This document shows positions 33,967 to 36,352 of a stretch of DNA of 36,352 bases, piece after piece (the first letter of the stretch is position 1; each line of letters starts with the position of its first letter). Origin of the DNA: Terriglobia bacterium. GTDB taxonomy: Bacteria; Acidobacteriota; Terriglobia; Bryobacterales; Bryobacteraceae. The stretch is from the NCBI GenBank assembly GCA_020073615.1, contig JAIQEX010000067.1, positions 1-36,352 of the forward strand, written 5' to 3'. The notes under the pieces are model-generated. The model saw only the letters and a list, made by a program, of their open reading frames with translations. It did not search any database and was not told where the DNA came from. The position numbers were made by a program, and so were the translations under genes.

Positions 33967-35207
33967 GGACCGATCTTCAGATCGAGAAGTGGCCCGTCGA
34001 TCGGCTGTTGCCCTACATACGCAACGCCCGCACTCACTCCGACGCGCAGGTAGCGCAGATTGCAGCCTGCATCGTCGAGTTTGGCTGGACAAATCCAATT
34101 CTCGTGAGCGCCGACGGCGTGATCATCGCCGGCCACGCCCGCCTGGCTGCCGCGCGCAAGCTCGGGTTGGACGAGGTGCCGGTCATCGTGCTCGACCACC
34201 TCTCGGAGACGCAGAGGCGAGCGCTCGTTCTGGCGGACAACCGGCTGGCGTTGAGCGCGGGATGGGACGAAGAGATGCTGCGCGTAGAACTGGAGTCGCT
34301 TGAGGAGGAAGGCTTCGACCTCGACCTGGTGGGCTTCTCCGACGAGGAACTGGAGCAGTTGCTCCGCCCGGAGGAAACCAACTCCGGGCTGACCGACGAG
34401 GATGCAGTTCCGGAGGAAGAGGAAAAGGTCGTCACCGTTCCCGGAGACCTGTGGGTGCTGGATGGCCACCGCCTTTTGTGTGGCGACGCGACCATCGCCG
34501 TCGATGTTGAGCAGTTGCTCAACGGCGTCTCTCCGGCACTGATGGTGACAGATCCTCCGTATGGGGTCGAGTACGATCCAGAATGGCGTGCAAAGGCCGG
34601 CGTGAATGAGAACCGGTCGAAGCTCGGGAAGGTGCAAAACGACAATCGCGCAGATTGGCGCGAGGCGTGGGCGCTGTTTCTGGGCGATGTGATGTACATC
34701 TGGCACGCGGGCAGGCATGCCGCGATGGTGCAGCAGTCCATCGAGGCGTGTGGATTTCAGATCCGCAGCCAAATCATCTGGGCCAAGGATCGGTTCGCAC
34801 TGAGCCGCGGAAATTACCACTGGCAGCACGAGCCCTGCTGGTACGCCGTCAGAAACAACGCGCATTGGACTGGCGACCGCTCGCAGAGCACCCTGTGGCA
34901 CATCAGGGCCCGCGAGGACGACGGCCACGGCCATGGGACCCAGAAGCCGGTTGAGTGCATGCGCCGGCCCATGCTGAACAACTCCAATCCGGGGCAGGTG
35001 GTGTACGATCCATTCCTCGGGAGTGGAACCAGCATCATCGCGGCAGAGACTACCGGCCGGATTTGTTACGGCCTGGAGATCGATCCAAGGTACTGCGACA
35101 TCATTTGCCGAAGAGTCATGGACTTTTCCGGCAAGCCGGCCATATTGGAGGCCACCGGCCAGACCTACGACGAGGTCAAGTCCGCGAGGCTGGCGGCGGC
35201 CGTATGA
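33963..35207 (+). CDS. ParB-domain / DNA adenine methyltransferase fusion (DPPYG type)
   Basis: 414-aa protein built like its upstream neighbour. The N-terminal part (about 8-135) is closely similar to that of the first gene: PVDRLLPYIRNARTHS, IIAGHARLAAARKLG and HLSETQRRA(L)VLADNR; the likeness drops sharply after the acidic linker. Its methyltransferase domain has DPPYG at 197-201 and DPFLGSGTS at 349-357, the signature expected for N6-adenine methylation, again in the beta motif order. The two genes thus probably methylate different sites or bases while sharing one targeting or DNA-handling domain; this is inference. It starts at GTG 33963 within the previous stop (GTGA), and its own stop overlaps the next gene by 4 bp. 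Confidence 0.9.
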   Translation: MRTDLQIEKWPVDRLLPYIRNARTHSDAQVAQIAACIVEFGWTNPILVSADGVIIAGHARLAAARKLGLDEVPVIVLDHLSETQRRALVLADNRLALSAGWDEEMLRVELESLEEEGFDLDLVGFSDEELEQLLRPEETNSGLTDEDAVPEEEEKVVTVPGDLWVLDGHRLLCGDATIAVDVEQLLNGVSPALMVTDPPYGVEYDPEWRAKAGVNENRSKLGKVQNDNRADWREAWALFLGDVMYIWHAGRHAAMVQQSIEACGFQIRSQIIWAKDRFALSRGNYHWQHEPCWYAVRNNAHWTGDRSQSTLWHIRAREDDGHGHGTQKPVECMRRPMLNNSNPGQVVYDPFLGSGTSIIAAETTGRICYGLEIDPRYCDIICRRVMDFSGKPAILEATGQTYDEVKSARLAAAV

Positions 35208-35434
35208 CAATCTGCGACGACCAGGTGCAGCAGGAGATTGGCCGGTGCCGCGCTGAGATTGCCGCCGCCGAAGCGTTGCTACTCGCCGGGCATTTGGACG
35301 TCGAGGGTCTCTGCATGGCGCTCGCGGACTGGTCAACCGAATTGAGGATTCTGGAAGTAGAAGCACAGCCGCCGGGTCGCGGAATCCGGCAGTGGGAGGC
35401 GTTTATGGCTGGCCGAGCGCGGGCGGAGGGGTAA
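35204..35434 (+). CDS. Small protein of 76 aa, last intact gene of the methyltransferase operon
   Basis: Highly helical, acidic protein (QEIGRCRAEIAAAEALLLAGHLDVEGL, then MALADWSTELRILEVEAQ), likely a helical hairpin or coiled coil. It starts at an ATG that overlaps the previous stop as ATGA, and so is translated with the methyltransferases. I recognise no named family. Its place in phage genomes next to methylases and terminase genes suggests a packaging or regulatory accessory role, but nothing in the sequence proves that. Confidence 0.6.
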   Translation: MTICDDQVQQEIGRCRAEIAAAEALLLAGHLDVEGLCMALADWSTELRILEVEAQPPGRGIRQWEAFMAGRARAEG

Positions 35435-35560
35435 TTGCCGGATCCGAAGATGATCTACGATAACGCCGTCTTCCTGTCCCTAACGCTTTTGCGCCCAACC
35501 GAAAGGTCGGTAAACACTTTGCAACACAGGAGTGAAGCGCGGCGCTCCACTCGGCTCTAG
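35435..35560 (+). other. Possible truncated fourth gene of the operon
   Basis: A TTG directly after the previous stop is preceded by GGAGGGG at good spacing and begins LPDPKMIYDNAVF in the same direction; the frame ends at TAG 35558-35560 after 41 codons. The start resembles a real gene, but the later residues look random, so I suspect a phage gene cut by a junction near 35480. The rest of the gap to 35689 has no supported gene. Confidence 0.3.
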
Positions 35561-35689
35561 TCTGTGTTGGCGGCCGAAACGACCGGCACGACGGGGTGCG
35601 GGCGGAACTGCTTGGGAGCGGTGTGGCCGCGGCTGAGTGGGGGTTGGCGTTTCGGGACCGGCTCGGGCCGCGGTCGAAACCGCCATGAG

Positions 35690-36151
35690 TCATTCGTAGC
35701 GTAGTGCGGTCATTGGATCGACTCGCAGGGTGCGGCGAGCGGGAATGTAGCACGCGAGCAGGGCGACAACGGCGAGGACAAGGGCGACCATGGCGAACGT
35801 GGCGGGATCTCCGGGGCTCACCGAGAACAAAAGCTTTTCCAGATAGCGTGTGAGAACGAATGCAGCGAGCATGCCAATGATCAGACCGGTCGAGGCGATG
35901 CGCGCGCCCTGGAGCAGGATCATCTTCATGACATCTTCGCGGCTGGCGCCAAGCGCCATGCGGATGCCGATCTCCTGCGTGCGCTGCGCGACCGAATAGG
36001 AGATCACGCCGTAGATTCCGATACCGGCCAGCACGAGCGCGAGAGCGCTGAAGAGGCCGAGCAGGATGAGTGTGACGCGGCGGCTGCCCACAGAATCCTG
36101 CACGAGCTGATCCATGGTGCTGATTGAAGAAATGGGCTGGTTGCGATCGAT
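35690..36151 (-). pseudogene. ADOP-family permease, C-terminal remnant
   Basis: The C-terminal FtsX domain of an ADOP permease: IDRNQPISSISTMDQLV, IYGVISYSVAQRTQEIGIRM and the terminal PMTALRYE closely follow the C-terminus of the intact ADOP gene at 10531-12963. The likeness stops abruptly at about position 36152, and the frame continues into unrelated residues (GSGSQNCKYFWLAF and upstream). About 650 residues of an ADOP protein are missing, so this is a broken gene, cut by an insertion or a rearrangement at that point. Confidence 0.8.
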
Positions 36152-36235
36152 AAAAGCTAGCCAAAAATATTTGCAATTTTGACTGCCCGAACCATACGCA
36201 TCCCAGGGCAAGTCGCGGCATTTCGTTGCTGTAGC

Positions 36236-36272
36236 CCAAAGGGAACGAAACCTGCGGTTTCTTTCCCTTTGG
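36236..36272. repeat. 17-bp hairpin with one mismatch at the right edge
   Basis: CCAAAGGGAACGAAACC (36236-36252) is the reverse complement, with one mismatch, of 36256-36272; the loop is TGC. It lies 85 bp past the break of the ADOP remnant in sequence of unknown origin and may be part of a mobile repeat (REP-like) or an insertion-sequence end. No T-tract follows. The remainder of 36152-36352 shows no gene I can support. Confidence 0.5.
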
Positions 36273-36352
36273 AATCCCTTTCTTCCCTTGGCCGCCTCTC
36301 TCTCCGAAGCCACATTTGACTCCACCGGATACTTCGCCGATGATTTTGTTGC

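Overview
The window looks like chromosomal DNA of an Acidobacteriota bacterium of the Bryobacterales / 'Candidatus Solibacter' type. This rests on gene families seen in translation: an Oar-like TonB-dependent receptor with an N-terminal carboxypeptidase-regulatory domain, an 'acidobacterial duplicated orphan permease' (ADOP) plus a second ADOP remnant, a YVTN beta-propeller followed by the TIGR03437 (Solibacter C-terminal) domain, and GC-rich coding sequence throughout. No rRNA gene or other taxonomic marker is present, so the assignment is by gene content only.

Layout. 1-1.2 kb: the end of an unrecognised protein and a decayed ISL3-type transposase (lost N-terminus, in-frame amber stop). 1.3-2.7 kb (minus): a response regulator/PP2C phosphatase with its own terminator. 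2.9-6.8 kb (plus): M20 peptidase, EamA transporter (4-bp overlap) and a Deg/HtrA protease ending in a perfect terminator. 6.9-10.5 kb: a perfect CRP-type palindrome upstream of a large TonB-dependent receptor. 10.5-19.7 kb (all minus): SDR oxidoreductase, single-AAA ClpB-like ATPase, UbiE/MenG methyltransferase, a giant internally duplicated CPBP protease, a small nucleotidyltransferase-fold protein and an ADOP permease; the last four are tightly packed. 19.8-23.3 kb (plus): conserved hypothetical, Slt-type lytic transglycosylase and exported cysteine-rich rhodanese. 23.4-26.4 kb: a roughly 220-nt highly structured leader and the beta-propeller/TIGR03437 protein. 26.6-29.3 kb (minus): a three-gene Lol/MacB-like set (lipoprotein, FtsX permease, ATPase). 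29.36 kb: tRNA-Ala(GGC).

Downstream of the tRNA the character changes. From about 29.4 to 35.5 kb the DNA is visibly less GC-rich and carries accessory genes: a 111-aa hypothetical, a protein with six C2H2-like zinc fingers, a 113-aa hypothetical, and a phage-like operon of two ParB-methyltransferase fusions plus a small protein, joined by 4-bp overlaps. No integrase or clear attachment-site duplication is visible, so this is probably an eroded or only partly captured island or prophage. The right edge holds an ADOP permease C-terminus fused to unrelated sequence and a 17-bp hairpin.

Most unusual items: (i) the structured leader at 23.4-23.6 kb, in which one CGTGCC strand can pair perfectly with either of two flanking GGCACG copies, as in a bistable RNA; (ii) a 1117-aa CPBP protease that is a tandem duplication with an apparently inactive second half; (iii) the bacterial six-zinc-finger protein beside twin ParB-methyltransferases with different catalytic signatures (TSPPY and DPPYG).
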